64,000 nt of DNA from Alphaproteobacteria bacterium. Its GTDB lineage: Bacteria > Pseudomonadota > Alphaproteobacteria > SHVP01. Location of the stretch: NCBI GenBank assembly GCA_016869765.1, contig VGES01000005.1, positions 1 through 64,000 of the forward strand. Direction: 5' to 3'. This document shows positions 5,566 through 15,733 of the stretch, piece after piece; position 1 is the first letter of the stretch; each line of letters opens with the position of its first letter. The notes beneath the pieces were generated by a model that had not been told where the DNA came from, did not search any database, and saw only the letters and a list, made by a program, of their open reading frames with translations. Position numbers and translations under genes: made by a program.

Positions 5566-8436
5566 ATGGCTGACCGCCCTGAATCGCCGACGCCCGCTAC
5601 GGGCGTCGACCGCAAGTCCACCGTATTCCTGCCCCAGACGTCCTTTCCGATGAAGGCCGGCCTGCCGCAACGCGAGCCCGAAACGCTCGCGCAGTGGGAG
5701 CGGCAGGGGCTCTATCGGCAATTGCGCGAGCAATCGAAGGGCCGCGAGAAGTTCATTCTTCACGACGGCCCGCCCTACGCCAACGGCAATCTCCACATTG
5801 GCCACGCGCTCAACAAGATCCTCAAGGACGTGATCAATCGCTCGCAGCAGATGATGGGGCGGGATGCCAACTACGTTCCCGGTTGGGACTGTCATGGCCT
5901 GCCGATCGAATGGCAGATCGAACAGAACTATCGCCAGGCGGGCAAGAACAAGGATGCCGTCCCGATCGTGCAGTTTCGCCGCGAGTGTCGGGAGTTCGCG
6001 AGCCATTGGATCGGTGTCCAGCGCGAGGAGTTCAAACGTCTCGGAGTCATCGGTGATTGGGACCATCCCTACTCGACGATGGACTTCCAGGCCGAAGCAC
6101 AGATCGCGCGCGAGATATGCAAGTTCGTGATGAATGGCGGCCTGTACAAGGGCGCGAAACCGGTGATGTGGTCGGTCGTCGAGCGTACGGCATTGGCCGA
6201 GGCCGAGGTCGAATACCACGACCGTACGTCGACCACGGTGATGGCGTGTTTCCCGGTAAAGGCAGCCGGCCGGGCTCCGAGCCTGCTCGGCACGACGGTC
6301 GTCATCTGGACGACGACACCATGGACGCTACCGGGCAACCGTGCGATCGCCTACGGCAAGGGCATCGACTACGTCATCGCGACCGTCGGGGCCGTCGTCG
6401 AGGGCAGCTTCGTGAAACCCGGCGATCGCCTGGTCATCGCCAAACGACTCGTCGACAGCGTGCGTGACGCGGCCAAGATCACCGCTTGGGAACGGCTGTT
6501 GCCGATGGTCGGTGCCGACCTGGCCGGCGTCGTGTGCCGCCACCCGTTCCATGGAGCGGGTTACGACTTCGATGTTCCCCTCTATCCCGGCGACTTCGTC
6601 GATACCGAACAAGGCACCGGGTTCGTCCACATTGCACCCGGCCATGGCGAGGACGACTTCGTGTTGGGCCAGCGTCACGGCGTGCCAGTCCCGGAGACCG
6701 TCGGCGGCGACGGCGCCTTTTTGCCGCACGTGCCGTTATTTTCGGGCAAGCGCGTCATGCTGCCCTCAGGCAAGGATGGCGACGCGAATTCAGCCGTGAT
6801 CGAGGCCCTGCGGGAACGGGGTCGTTTGGTGGCGCTCGGGAAACTCGTTCACTCCTATCCGCACTCGTGGCGTTCCAAGGCCCCCGTAATCTTCCGCAAT
6901 ACGCCGCAGTGGTTCATCTCGATGACGGCCAACGACCTTCGGGCCAAGGCGCTGAAGGCGATCGAGCAGGTTCGTTGGATTCCGCCGCAGGGCCGCAGCC
7001 GAATCTATTCGATGGTCGAGAATCGCCCCGAGTGGGTGATCTCGCGTCAGCGTGCCTGGGGCGTTCCGATCACCGTTTTCGTGGATCGCAAGACCGGTCA
7101 GCCGCTGCGCGATGAGCGCGTCAATGAACGCATTGTCTCGGCCTTTGTGGCCGAGGGGGCCGATGCGTGGTTCGCCGACGACGGCAAACGGTTTCTCGGC
7201 ACCGACTACGCGATCGCGGACTACGAGAAGGTCAACGACATCGTCGATGTCTGGTTCGACTCGGGATCGACCCATGCGTTCGTACTCGAGCAGCGGCCCG
7301 ACCTGCAATGGCCGGCGTCGCTATATCTCGAGGGCTCGGACCAGCATCGCGGCTGGTTTCATTCCTCATTGCTCGAATCTTGCGGCACCCGCGGCGTCGC
7401 GCCCTACGAAGCCGTGCTGACGCACGGTTTCGTCATGGACGGCGAGGGCCGCAAGATGTCCAAGTCGCTCGGCAACGTCGTCAGTCCTCAGGACGTGGTC
7501 AAGAAACACGGGGCCGACATTCTTCGACTCTGGGTCGTGAGTTCGGATTATTCGGAGGACCTGCGGATCGGTGAGGAGATCCTCCAGCGTCAGGTCGATG
7601 CCTACCGCAAGCTGAGAAACACCTTGCGCTATATCCTGGGCAATCTCGCCGACTTCTCCGAACGCGAGCGGCTGCCGGTCGAAGCGATGCCGGAACTCGA
7701 GCGTTGGGTGCTGCACCGTTTGGCGGAACTCGATCAGCTCGTCCGGCGGTCTTGCGACGACTTCGATTTCCACGCGTTGTTCGTCACCCTGTACAACTTC
7801 TGCACCAACGACCTGTCGGCCTTCTACTTCGACGTTCGCAAGGACTCGCTCTATTGCGATCGCCCGGACGCGATCCGCCGGCGGGCGGCGCGGACCGTCC
7901 TCGACGAGTTGTTCCGTTGCCTGACCGCCTGGCTCGCGCCAATTCTGTGCTTTACGGCGGAGGAGGTTTGGCAGTCCCGCCACGGTGCTGGAGCGGCCAG
8001 CGTTCACTTGCAGCTGTTTCCGGACATCCCCAAGGCTTGGCGCAGCCAGGCACTGGCCGATCGCTGGGCCGCGGTCCGAACGCTGCGCCGGGTCGTGACC
8101 GGGGCCCTCGAGATCGAGCGGCGCGACAAGCGCATCGGTGCCAGCCTCCAGGCCCATCCGACGGTCTACGCGGACGCCGCAACATTGACGGCTTGTGTGG
8201 GTATCGACCTTGCCGAAGTCTCTATCACGTCGGCGATCACGGTCGTCGAAGGGGTGCCACCAACCGGAGCCTTCACGCTCGATGACGTTCCGGGGATCGG
8301 TGTGGTCACGACCCTGGCGGATGGCACCAAATGCCAGCGCTGCTGGCAGGTCTTGCCCGAAGTCGCTGTCCCGGACAGCGGCGGGGTGTGCCGCCGCTGC
8401 GCCGATGCCGTTGCACACCATGGGCACGCGCGTTGA
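5566..8436 (+). CDS. ileS: Isoleucyl-tRNA synthetase
   Basis: A 956-residue class Ia synthetase charging tRNA-Ile. The HIGH signature is in PPYANGNLHIGHALNK (about residues 67-83) and the KMSKS loop in GRKMSKSLGNVVSPQ (about 628-642). Between them lies the CP1 editing domain with TTTPWTLPGN and GTGFVHIAPGHGEDD. The C-terminus carries a zinc-binding CQRCWQ...CRRC pair at about residues 924-944, typical of bacterial IleS. Length is normal. ATG 5566 is preceded by GAAGGTCCGAG. The TGA overlaps the TTG start of lspA, so translation is coupled. Its leader contains a candidate attenuator. Confidence 0.98.
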   Translation: MADRPESPTPATGVDRKSTVFLPQTSFPMKAGLPQREPETLAQWERQGLYRQLREQSKGREKFILHDGPPYANGNLHIGHALNKILKDVINRSQQMMGRDANYVPGWDCHGLPIEWQIEQNYRQAGKNKDAVPIVQFRRECREFASHWIGVQREEFKRLGVIGDWDHPYSTMDFQAEAQIAREICKFVMNGGLYKGAKPVMWSVVERTALAEAEVEYHDRTSTTVMACFPVKAAGRAPSLLGTTVVIWTTTPWTLPGNRAIAYGKGIDYVIATVGAVVEGSFVKPGDRLVIAKRLVDSVRDAAKITAWERLLPMVGADLAGVVCRHPFHGAGYDFDVPLYPGDFVDTEQGTGFVHIAPGHGEDDFVLGQRHGVPVPETVGGDGAFLPHVPLFSGKRVMLPSGKDGDANSAVIEALRERGRLVALGKLVHSYPHSWRSKAPVIFRNTPQWFISMTANDLRAKALKAIEQVRWIPPQGRSRIYSMVENRPEWVISRQRAWGVPITVFVDRKTGQPLRDERVNERIVSAFVAEGADAWFADDGKRFLGTDYAIADYEKVNDIVDVWFDSGSTHAFVLEQRPDLQWPASLYLEGSDQHRGWFHSSLLESCGTRGVAPYEAVLTHGFVMDGEGRKMSKSLGNVVSPQDVVKKHGADILRLWVVSSDYSEDLRIGEEILQRQVDAYRKLRNTLRYILGNLADFSERERLPVEAMPELERWVLHRLAELDQLVRRSCDDFDFHALFVTLYNFCTNDLSAFYFDVRKDSLYCDRPDAIRRRAARTVLDELFRCLTAWLAPILCFTAEEVWQSRHGAGAASVHLQLFPDIPKAWRSQALADRWAAVRTLRRVVTGALEIERRDKRIGASLQAHPTVYADAATLTACVGIDLAEVSITSAITVVEGVPPTGAFTLDDVPGIGVVTTLADGTKCQRCWQVLPEVAVPDSGGVCRRCADAVAHHGHAR

Positions 8437-8909
8437 GTAGGGCGACCTGGATCATCGTCGCGATTGCGGTGCTGGCGCTCGACCGGATCACCAAGTATTG
8501 GCTCATCGACGTCATCGACGCCCATGGGCCGGTCATTGTCTTGGCCCCATTCTTCAATCTGGTCCTGGTGTGGAATACCGGTGTGAGCTTCAGCATGTTG
8601 CAACTCGAACCGGACACTGGGCGTTGGGTGCTGTCGGCGATCGCCGGAGTCATCGTGATCGCCATGGTCCTCTGGCTCGGACGGTCGGTCTGGCTACTGG
8701 AGCGACTGGCGTTGGGCCTCATCGTGGGCGGCGCCCTCGGTAACATCGTGGATCGGCTGGTCTGGGGGGCGGTTGCCGACTTTTTCGATTTCCACGCCTT
8801 CGGCTATCATTGGCCGGCGTTCAATGTCGCCGATTCGGCGATTGTCCTTGGGGTCGGCCTCATGTTGCTCGACACCTGGATGCGGCGACGGATGCGGAGC
8901 CAGGAGTAA
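8433..8909 (+). CDS. lspA: Lipoprotein signal peptidase II
   Basis: A 158-residue inner-membrane aspartic peptidase that removes signal peptides from diacylglyceryl-modified prolipoproteins. About four transmembrane segments are evident. The conserved NTGVSFSM, GNIVDRLVWGAVADFFDF and FNVADSAI segments carry the two catalytic Asp residues. The start is the TTG at 8433, overlapping the ileS stop (TTGA) and giving the family-typical short N-terminus; no ATG lies between the ileS end and the first membrane segment. The next gene, a predicted lipoprotein, begins in its stop codon and is itself a candidate substrate. Confidence 0.93.
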   Translation: MSRATWIIVAIAVLALDRITKYWLIDVIDAHGPVIVLAPFFNLVLVWNTGVSFSMLQLEPDTGRWVLSAIAGVIVIAMVLWLGRSVWLLERLALGLIVGGALGNIVDRLVWGAVADFFDFHAFGYHWPAFNVADSAIVLGVGLMLLDTWMRRRMRSQE

Positions 8910-9469
8910 TGACCGGAGTGCGAATGCCCTCGAGTCTCAGGATGACGACCGTGGTGACCTTCGTGATCGTCGGTCTCGCAGCCTGTTCCGGCGTTCGCCA
9001 GCAGCTCGGGTTGGAACCCACAGCGCCCGACGAATTCGCCGTGGTACGGAAGGCGCCCCTGACGTTGCCACCGGATTTCAACCTCCGTCCGCCGCGGCCT
9101 GGGGCGCCGCGCCCACAGGAACTCGATCCGCGGCAGCAAGCGCAGGCGGCGTTGGGCGGCGGGGGAGGGCGCCCTGCGGCTGCCGCGAATGCCAGTTCGG
9201 GGGAGACTGCGCTGTTGCGCCAGGCGGGAGCCGGCCGCGCCAATAGCAGCATCCGCGACCAGTTGATCGAAGACGAGGCTCTGGCCGTTCGGGACCGTGA
9301 TTTCGTCGACCGGTTGGTCAGTGCCGTTCGTGGCCGCGAGAGCGAGGTCGTGAATCCGGCGCAAGAGCAACGCCGCGTCCAGCAGCAGGTCGCCACCGGC
9401 TCACAGAACGCTCCTGACGCTCCGATCATCCGGCGCAAGTCGCGAACGGTCCTGAGTGGCGTCTTTTAG
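8909..9469 (+). CDS. DUF3035 outer-membrane lipoprotein, BamF-like
   Basis: A 186-residue lipoprotein with a signal peptide and lipobox LAAC at about residues 22-25. After the Cys it has the DUF3035 core: LGLEPTAPDEFAVVRKAPL, then LPPDFNLRPPRPGAPRP. In Caulobacter a protein of this type (BamF) co-purifies with the BAM beta-barrel assembly complex of the outer membrane, so a role in outer-membrane biogenesis is likely. A low-complexity Gly/Ala and Arg/Gln-rich tail follows. The ATG overlaps the lspA stop (TAATG), so lspA and this lipoprotein are coupled. Confidence 0.78.
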   Translation: MTGVRMPSSLRMTTVVTFVIVGLAACSGVRQQLGLEPTAPDEFAVVRKAPLTLPPDFNLRPPRPGAPRPQELDPRQQAQAALGGGGGRPAAAANASSGETALLRQAGAGRANSSIRDQLIEDEALAVRDRDFVDRLVSAVRGRESEVVNPAQEQRRVQQQVATGSQNAPDAPIIRRKSRTVLSGVF

Positions 9470-9522
9470 GGCGGCTCCCCAAACTGTGACCGTCGTTCGA
9501 GGGTAAGACGACTTGCCCCCGT

Positions 9523-9539
9523 CGTGGCGGAGCGCCACG
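9523..9539 (+). terminator. Hairpin after the lspA-lipoprotein genes, weak terminator candidate
   Basis: CGTGGCG and CGCCACG form a perfect 7-bp stem with a 3-base GAG loop, followed by TTACACC rather than a full T-run. It sits in the 100-bp gap between the BamF-like gene and the M16 pair. It may be a terminator or an mRNA-end stabiliser; the poor tail keeps confidence low. Confidence 0.35.
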
Positions 9540-9569
9540 TTACACCGACATGGTTAGGTGGGGTTCTCG

Positions 9570-10916
9570 ATGATCGTTCGTGCCAGCCTTGGGTTTGTCA
9601 CAGCCCTGATCGTGACGTTGGCTTCGGCGGCGGCTTGGGCAGGCCTCTACAACCCGAAGACGTTCACCCTGGCCAATGGCCTGCAGGTCGTCTTGATCGA
9701 AGATCACCGCGCACCGATCGTCACCCAAATGGTCTGGTATCGCGCGGGTTCGGCCGATGAAAAACCGGGAAAGTCGGGGATCGCCCACTTCCTGGAACAC
9801 CTGATGTTCAAAGGCACGAGCAAGGTGCCCGCCGGCGAATTCTCGGCCACGGTCGCGCGTTTCGGCGGCCGGGAAAACGCCTTCACCTCGACCGACTACA
9901 CGGCCTACTTCCAGACGGTCGCGACTGAGCAGCTCGAGCGGATGATGGAGCTCGAGGCCGATCGCATGGTCAACCTGACGATCACCGCCGAGCAGGTGGA
10001 CTCCGAGCGCTTGGTCATCCTCGAAGAGCGTCGCTCGCGAATCGACAACAGCCCCGCGTCACAGTTCGCCGAACAGGTCCAGGCGGCGCAGTATCTGGCT
10101 TACCCGTATCGCATCCCTGTGATCGGATGGGAGCATGAGATGCGCGGCCTGACGCGCGAAGACGCGCTCGATTGGTATCGCACGCACTACGCGCCGAACA
10201 ACGCGGTGCTGGTGGTCGCCGGCAACGTCACGCTCGAACAACTCCGCCCATTGGTCGAGCGCTACTACGGCCCGATCCCGGCCCGTGCCCTCCCACCGCG
10301 GTTGCGCCCTGACGAGCCGCCGCAACGCTCGGCACGTCGCCTCGAAATGACTCATCCCCGGGTCACCGATGTCTCCTGGCGCCGCGGCTACACGGCGCCG
10401 TCCTACGGATGGGGCGAGAAGCAGCATGCCCTACCGTTGCAAATGCTGGCCGAAGTGCTGGGTGGCAGCCAGACGAGCCACCTCTACCGCGCGTTGGTCA
10501 TCGAAAAGAAAGTTGCGACCTACGCCGGAGCGTTCTACAGCGCCGGCAATCTCGGCCCGTCCCAATTCGTCCTGATCGTCAACCCGGTCGCAGGTCAGGA
10601 CATTGTGGCGATCGAGCGCGCGGTCGAGGACGTCGTGCGTGACGTGATAGCGAACGGGGTCGATGCTGCCGATCTCGAACGAGCCCGAACCGGCATGCAG
10701 GCATCGACGATCTTCGGTCGAGATTCGGTGCAGGGCGCGGCGCGGGTTTTTGGCGCCGCGCTCACCACGGGCCGGACCATCGAGGACATCGAGTCGTTTC
10801 CGGAACGGGTCGAGGCCGTCACCCTCGATCAGGTCAAAGCGGCGGCCAAAGCGGTTTTTGACGAGGCGCGCTCGGTCACCGGAGTGCTTCGCCCACGATC
10901 GGGAGATCGTTCATGA
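9570..10916 (+). CDS. M16 family zinc metallopeptidase, catalytic subunit, exported
   Basis: A 448-residue pitrilysin-family protease. A Sec signal peptide (MIVRASLGFVTALIVTL, ending near AWA) predicts export to the periplasm. The inverted zinc motif HxxEH is intact as HFLEH (His73-His77), with the downstream metal-ligand Glu in the ELEADRMVNL region. ATG 9570 is preferred over the in-frame GTG at 9558 because an AGGTGGGG Shine-Dalgarno sits correctly before it and the signal peptide starts there. It overlaps the next M16 gene by ATGA. Such catalytic/non-catalytic pairs act as heterodimers that degrade peptides. Confidence 0.9.
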   Translation: MIVRASLGFVTALIVTLASAAAWAGLYNPKTFTLANGLQVVLIEDHRAPIVTQMVWYRAGSADEKPGKSGIAHFLEHLMFKGTSKVPAGEFSATVARFGGRENAFTSTDYTAYFQTVATEQLERMMELEADRMVNLTITAEQVDSERLVILEERRSRIDNSPASQFAEQVQAAQYLAYPYRIPVIGWEHEMRGLTREDALDWYRTHYAPNNAVLVVAGNVTLEQLRPLVERYYGPIPARALPPRLRPDEPPQRSARRLEMTHPRVTDVSWRRGYTAPSYGWGEKQHALPLQMLAEVLGGSQTSHLYRALVIEKKVATYAGAFYSAGNLGPSQFVLIVNPVAGQDIVAIERAVEDVVRDVIANGVDAADLERARTGMQASTIFGRDSVQGAARVFGAALTTGRTIEDIESFPERVEAVTLDQVKAAAKAVFDEARSVTGVLRPRSGDRS

Positions 10917-12238
10917 TCCGGCTTCGGTCTTTCATCGTTCTGGCGTGTCTGGCCTGGGCCCTTCCGGCCGAGGCGAGCAAGGTGACGCCGATCACCAGTC
11001 CCGGCGGCCTCAAGGCTTGGCATGTTCACGAGCCGTCGATCCCGATCGTCACGATCAACGTCGCGTTTCGCGGCGGGGCCGCGACCGAGCCCATCGGTAA
11101 GGAGGGCCTCGCGAAGATGCTGGCGAGCCTCATGGACGAGGGGGCGGGCGATATGGATTCCCAGGCGTTCCAGCGCAGGTTGCAGGAGTTGGCTGTGGCG
11201 CTACGATTCGACTCCGGCCGCGACAGTTTCTCGCTGTCGATCCGCACGCTCACCAAGTTTCGCGACGAGGCCGTGGCGCTGGCCGATCTTGCGCTGACGA
11301 AACCTCGCTTCGATGCCGAGGCGATCGAGCGGATTCGTGCCCAGGTCGCCCAGAATATCCGCCGCCGCTCGCAGAGTCCCGACGCGATCCTCAGCCAAAC
11401 GTTCTTCAAGCAGGGCTTCCCGGGGCACCCCTACGGACGCTCGTCCGAGGGCAGCGAGGAAAGCATCAAGGCGATCTCCGCGGAAGACCTGCGATCGTTC
11501 CTGCTCGGACGGTTCGCCAAAGACAACATGGTCATCGGTGTCGTCGGCGATGTCGACGCTGCCGAGGCCGGACGCTTGCTGGACCGTGCCTTCGGTGGAT
11601 TGCCCGCGAAGTCGCTGCCGATAGACGTGCCCGAAACCCGTCTTGCCGCCGGTGGTGACACCCTGATCGTGCGCCGTCCCGTGCCCCAGAGCGTCGTCAT
11701 GTGGGGGCTCCCCGGCATCAAGCGCAACGATCCCGACTTCTTCCCCGTGACGCTGCTCAACCACGTGCTGGGTGGTGGTGGCTTCAACTCGCGGCTCTAT
11801 GAGGAAGTTCGCGAGAAACGCGGTTTGGCCTATTCCGTATACAGTTCGCTCGTTCCAATGGACCGCACGGGAATCCTGTTGGGAGGACTCGGCACGCAGA
11901 ACGAACGTGTGGCGGAGTCGATCGAAGTGCTGCGCTCGCAATTGCGGGATATCGCAGAGCATGGGATTCGGCCCGAGGAGCTGACCGCGGCGAAGACCTA
12001 CACCGCGGGCTCATTTGCGCTAAGGCTCGACAGCAACGGCGCCATCGCTGCGACGCTCGTGTCGTTGCAGATGAACGACTTGGGAATCGACTATCTCGAC
12101 CGGCGCGTCGAACTGATCAACGCGGTGACGTTGGCCGATGTTCAGCGTGTGGCGCGACAGTTGATCCGCCCGGAAGCCATGTTCATCGTCACGGTCGGCG
12201 ATCCCCAAGGGTTGCAGGCGACCCGGGCGGTGGAGTGA
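10913..12238 (+). CDS. M16 family protein, non-catalytic partner subunit, exported
   Basis: A 441-residue M16-fold protein with a signal peptide (MIRLRSFIVLACLAWALPAEA). Where an active enzyme has HxxEH it reads MLASLMDEGAGD, so the zinc site is absent. The C-terminal substrate-binding Arg/Tyr element is kept (REKRGLAYSVYSSL), as expected for the inactive partner of a two-subunit M16 peptidase. The ATGA overlap with the catalytic gene supports equimolar production. It probably forms half of the closed chamber. Confidence 0.88.
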   Translation: MIRLRSFIVLACLAWALPAEASKVTPITSPGGLKAWHVHEPSIPIVTINVAFRGGAATEPIGKEGLAKMLASLMDEGAGDMDSQAFQRRLQELAVALRFDSGRDSFSLSIRTLTKFRDEAVALADLALTKPRFDAEAIERIRAQVAQNIRRRSQSPDAILSQTFFKQGFPGHPYGRSSEGSEESIKAISAEDLRSFLLGRFAKDNMVIGVVGDVDAAEAGRLLDRAFGGLPAKSLPIDVPETRLAAGGDTLIVRRPVPQSVVMWGLPGIKRNDPDFFPVTLLNHVLGGGGFNSRLYEEVREKRGLAYSVYSSLVPMDRTGILLGGLGTQNERVAESIEVLRSQLRDIAEHGIRPEELTAAKTYTAGSFALRLDSNGAIAATLVSLQMNDLGIDYLDRRVELINAVTLADVQRVARQLIRPEAMFIVTVGDPQGLQATRAVE

Positions 12239-12286
12239 CCCGGGTCCGATTGGCCCACGCCAAACCGCTCTGCTAGTTTGCCGAGA

Positions 12287-13546
12287 ATGTTCTATCGGCA
12301 CGACATGTCCCAAGCTTTCCCGAACAGCGACCTGCCGGTCGGGAAGTACCAGTCGGCCGCCGCCGATGCAGCCCGGTCGCTGGCCTCGCGTCTGTGCGAA
12401 CCGACCTACAATTGTCTGAACCTGGCGCTCCAGGACGCGGATCTGGCGCCGATCGAGGCACTCGCCGCCGATTGGCGATTGCGCTACCGTGACGTGATCG
12501 TGATCGGCATCGGCGGCTCGAGTCTCGGAGCGCGTAGCCTGGTCGAGCCCCTGGGTGGCGCCCGCCCGCGGCTGATTTTTGTCGACAACGTCGAGGTTTT
12601 GACACTCGAGCCGCTCTTGCGCGGCCTGGATGCGGCTCGGACAGGGCTACTGTTGGTCTCGAAATCGGGCTCGACCGCCGAAGTCCTCGCTCAAGCGCTC
12701 GTAGCGCTGCGTCACTTCGAAGCGAGTCTCGGTCGGGAACGCATCGCTGGTCATGTCGCGGCGATCACCGGGCCGGGCCAGAACGCGCTTCGTCAGCTCG
12801 CTGGCCGCTGGAGTGCCCCCGTGTTTGACCACGACCCCCACGTCGACGGTCGCTACTCGGTTCTGACAAATGTCGGTTTGCTGCCGGCCTTTTTGGCCGG
12901 CATCGATGCGCAGGCCGTCCGTATCGGGGCTCGCTCGGTCATCGAGGCTTTGCGCGCCGCCCCGGATCAGTGCCCGGCCGCGGCCGGCGCCGCGTGGCAA
13001 GTGGCCTACGAGCGCGAGGGCCGTGCGGCCACGACCGTTCTGGTTCCTTACGACGCGCGGCTCGCCAATCTGGCCAAGTGGCATCGGCAAATCTGGGCAG
13101 AAAGCCTCGGCAAGAACGGCGGCGGGCTGACACCCCAGGCGGCCCTTGGACCCGTCGATCAACACAGCCAGTTGCAACAGTGGTTGGACGGCATGCCGGA
13201 CAAGGTCTTTACCGTGGTCGTGCCGGAGTTGGCGGGCCAAGGGGCGACAATTCCGTCCGAACTGCTCGCCGATGGGTTGGACTATCTGAAGGGTCGGACT
13301 CTCGGTGACCTTGTCGCTGCCGAGGCTCGCGCGACCCTCGCCACGCTCGCCCGCAATCACCGCCCCTTGAGAACGATTTGGTTGCCGAAGATCGATGCCG
13401 CGACCCTCGGGGCCCTGTTCGCCCATTACATCGTCGAGACGATCCTCGCGGCGGCCCTGCTCGGGGTCGATCCGTTCGGCCAACCGGCGGTCGAAGAGGG
13501 CAAGACGCTGACTCGGGAGTATTTGCGGTCCGGTCGGGTGCGCTGA
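12287..13546 (+). CDS. pgi: Glucose-6-phosphate isomerase
   Basis: A 419-residue isomerase interconverting glucose 6-phosphate and fructose 6-phosphate. The SIS-fold phosphate-binding motifs are clear: [11 protein letters not shown] (about residues 72-82), SKSGSTAEV (about 126-134) and the Pgi signature region [23 protein letters not shown]. It is shorter than the E. coli enzyme (about 550), like other compact alphaproteobacterial Pgi proteins. ATG 12287 is used; TTG 12278 and ATG 12305 are in-frame alternatives, and the Shine-Dalgarno is weak. Its stop overlaps the mutL start (TGATG). Confidence 0.93.
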   Translation: MFYRHDMSQAFPNSDLPVGKYQSAAADAARSLASRLCEPTYNCLNLALQDADLAPIEALAADWRLRYRDVIVIGIGGSSLGARSLVEPLGGARPRLIFVDNVEVLTLEPLLRGLDAARTGLLLVSKSGSTAEVLAQALVALRHFEASLGRERIAGHVAAITGPGQNALRQLAGRWSAPVFDHDPHVDGRYSVLTNVGLLPAFLAGIDAQAVRIGARSVIEALRAAPDQCPAAAGAAWQVAYEREGRAATTVLVPYDARLANLAKWHRQIWAESLGKNGGGLTPQAALGPVDQHSQLQQWLDGMPDKVFTVVVPELAGQGATIPSELLADGLDYLKGRTLGDLVAAEARATLATLARNHRPLRTIWLPKIDAATLGALFAHYIVETILAAALLGVDPFGQPAVEEGKTLTREYLRSGRVR

Positions 13547-15333
13547 TGGTGATCCGTCGCCTCCCCGAAGGGACAGTCAACCGCATCGCGGCCGGCGAGG
13601 TCATCGAGCGTCCGGCCAGCGTCGTCAAGGAGCTGGTCGAGAACGCCCTCGATGCCGGCGCACGCCGGATCGAGGTCACGCTGGGCGGCGCTGGCCGGGA
13701 TCTCATCGTGGTCGCCGACGACGGCATCGGCATGGATCGCAGCGATCTCATGTTGGCGATCGAACGGCATGCCACATCCAAATTGCCGGGCGACGATTTG
13801 ATGACGATCGCGACGTTCGGGTTTCGCGGCGAAGCCCTGCCGTCGATCGGTTCGGTCGCTCGTCTTCGCATCGCCTCGCGCGCGCGCGGGCTGGGGGAAG
13901 GTTGGGCGATCGCGATCGACGCTGGGCGCGTTCAAGCGGTCGAACCCGACTCTCAACCCGTCGGAACCCGAGTAGAGGTTCGCGATCTTTTCTACGCCAC
14001 ACCCGCACGTCTCAAGTTCCTGAAGACCGATCGCACCGAAGCCTCGCTCTGCCACGAGGCGGTCAAGCGACTGGCTATGGCCCACCCCGGCATCGCGTTC
14101 ACGATTCGTGACGGAGCCCATGCTGCGGTGACCTACCCCGCGCGACCGGAAAATCTCGTCGACGGCCGCCTTGATCGCCTGGCCGACGTCCTCGGGCGGG
14201 ATTTCGCCAAGAACGCGGTCTCCGTCGACGCCACGCGCGACAATGTGCGACTGACGGGTTACGCCGGGTTGCCGACGTTCAATCGCGGCAATGCGTTGGC
14301 GCAATACCTGTTCGTCAACGGCCGTCCCGTCAGAGATCGCCTGTTGGTGGGCGCGGTTCGTGCAGCCTATCAGGACCTTCTCGCGCGCGATCGCCACCCG
14401 GTGGTGGCCCTGTTTCTCGACCTTCCGCCGGGTGAGGTCGACGTCAACGTGCACCCGACGAAGGCCGAAGTGAGGTTTCGCGACGGCACGTTGGTTCGTG
14501 GGCTCATTGTCAGTGCGCTCAGGGCGGCGCTGGCGAGCGCCGGTCACCGCGCGTCGACGAGCGTCTCGGCGCAAGCCATTGCAGCGTTTCGTGCCGGCAT
14601 CGCGCCCTCCGGAACGATTCCCTTTGCGGCCTCGCTCAACCGTTACCCCCGACCGGGGGTCGCCGAAGCTGCCGCGGCCTTCCAGGCGCCCGTCAGCGCC
14701 GCGACGCCCTTTGCCCCCGCCGCGCGGATCAACGAGCCCGCCCCGGCCGCCGGCTTTCCGTTGGGGGCCGCCGTGGCGCAAGTGCACGAGACATACATCG
14801 TCGCCCAGACCGAGCGCGGCATGGTGGTCGTCGATCAGCACGCCGCCCACGAACGGTTGGTCTTCGAACGGATCCGACGGGCGATCGACGGGACCGGAGT
14901 GGCGCGCCAGATATTGCTGATCCCGGAGATCGTCGAACTCGATGCGGTCGACATCGAGCGCCTGCTCGCGCGTACCGGCGAGTTTGCTGAACTGGGCCTC
15001 GTGATCGAGTCGTTTGGTCCGGGTGCAGTGGCCGTGCGTGAAGTGCCGGCGTTGCTGGGCGAGATCGACCTAAAAGGCCTGATGCGAGACTTGGTGGACG
15101 ACCTGGCAGCGCTGGAAGAAGGAATCGCCCTGCGCGACCGGCTCGAGCAGGTCTGCAGCACGATGGCCTGTCACGGCAGCGTGCGCGCGGGTCGCCGGCT
15201 CACCATTCCGGAGATGAATGCCCTGTTGCGAGAAATGGAATCGACGCCCCATGCCGGCCAATGCACGCACGGCCGGCCGACGTACGTCGAACTCGACCTT
15301 CATGACATCGAGCGGCTGTTTGGACGCCGCTGA
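13546..15333 (+). CDS. mutL: DNA mismatch repair protein MutL with endonuclease motif
   Basis: A 595-residue MutL that links mismatch recognition by MutS to strand removal. The N-terminal GHKL ATPase has [23 protein letters not shown] and [12 protein letters not shown] Pro/Ala-rich linker (about residues 345-410) separates it from the dimerisation domain. That domain contains [12 protein letters not shown] at about residue 430, matching the DQHA(x)2E(x)4E metal-dependent nicking motif, plus [10 protein letters not shown] and QCTHGRPTY. This is the endonuclease-type MutL of MutH-less bacteria, unlike E. coli. ATG 13546 overlaps the pgi stop. No mutS is in the window. Confidence 0.96.
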   Translation: MVIRRLPEGTVNRIAAGEVIERPASVVKELVENALDAGARRIEVTLGGAGRDLIVVADDGIGMDRSDLMLAIERHATSKLPGDDLMTIATFGFRGEALPSIGSVARLRIASRARGLGEGWAIAIDAGRVQAVEPDSQPVGTRVEVRDLFYATPARLKFLKTDRTEASLCHEAVKRLAMAHPGIAFTIRDGAHAAVTYPARPENLVDGRLDRLADVLGRDFAKNAVSVDATRDNVRLTGYAGLPTFNRGNALAQYLFVNGRPVRDRLLVGAVRAAYQDLLARDRHPVVALFLDLPPGEVDVNVHPTKAEVRFRDGTLVRGLIVSALRAALASAGHRASTSVSAQAIAAFRAGIAPSGTIPFAASLNRYPRPGVAEAAAAFQAPVSAATPFAPAARINEPAPAAGFPLGAAVAQVHETYIVAQTERGMVVVDQHAAHERLVFERIRRAIDGTGVARQILLIPEIVELDAVDIERLLARTGEFAELGLVIESFGPGAVAVREVPALLGEIDLKGLMRDLVDDLAALEEGIALRDRLEQVCSTMACHGSVRAGRRLTIPEMNALLREMESTPHAGQCTHGRPTYVELDLHDIERLFGRR

Positions 15334-15733
15334 GCGCTCACCGACGCGATGGGAGCGCCTGAAGGCGTGGGCACGCCGCCTGAAAGAGAACGTGTTCGCG
15401 CTCTATTTGGCGGCCCGCGACCGGCGGACCCCGGCCGTTGCGACGGTCGTCGCGGCCGTGGTCGCCGCTTACGCGCTCAGCCCAATCGACCTCATTCCCG
15501 ACTTCATTCCGATCCTCGGCTACCTCGATGATCTGGTGATCGTTCCTGCGGGGGTTTGGTTGGCGATTCGGCTGATTCCGCTGGACCTGTTCGCCGAGTT
15601 TCGAACGCTCGCCCGCGAACGCCTCGAGGCACGCCCGCGAAGTTGGGTGGCCGCGGCCGCCATCGTGTTGATATGGCTCTGGGCTGGGGCGCTGATCGGC
15701 TGGTGGCTGGTTGTGGTCTGGTCGCCCGGTTAG
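15320..15733 (+). CDS. DUF1232 (YkvA-like) small membrane protein
   Basis: A 137-residue protein. The DUF1232 core is [23 protein letters not shown] (quoted here in part; about residues 49-70) inside a hydrophobic helix, with a second strong membrane segment at the C-terminus. Biochemical function is unknown for the family. The start is uncertain: TTG 15320 lies inside the mutL end and gives a sensible charged N-terminus ([15 protein letters not shown]); no ATG in frame gives a full domain. Coupled downstream of mutL. Its stop overlaps the convergent rsmD stop by 4 bases. Confidence 0.72.
   Translation: MDAAERSPTRWERLKAWARRLKENVFALYLAARDRRTPAVATVVAAVVAAYALSPIDLIPDFIPILGYLDDLVIVPAGVWLAIRLIPLDLFAEFRTLARERLEARPRSWVAAAAIVLIWLWAGALIGWWLVVVWSPG

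Noticed and set aside
13426-14850. 474-codon open frame antisense to mutL and the pgi end
   Set aside because: It shadows motif-rich real genes; the translation has biased composition and no domain.
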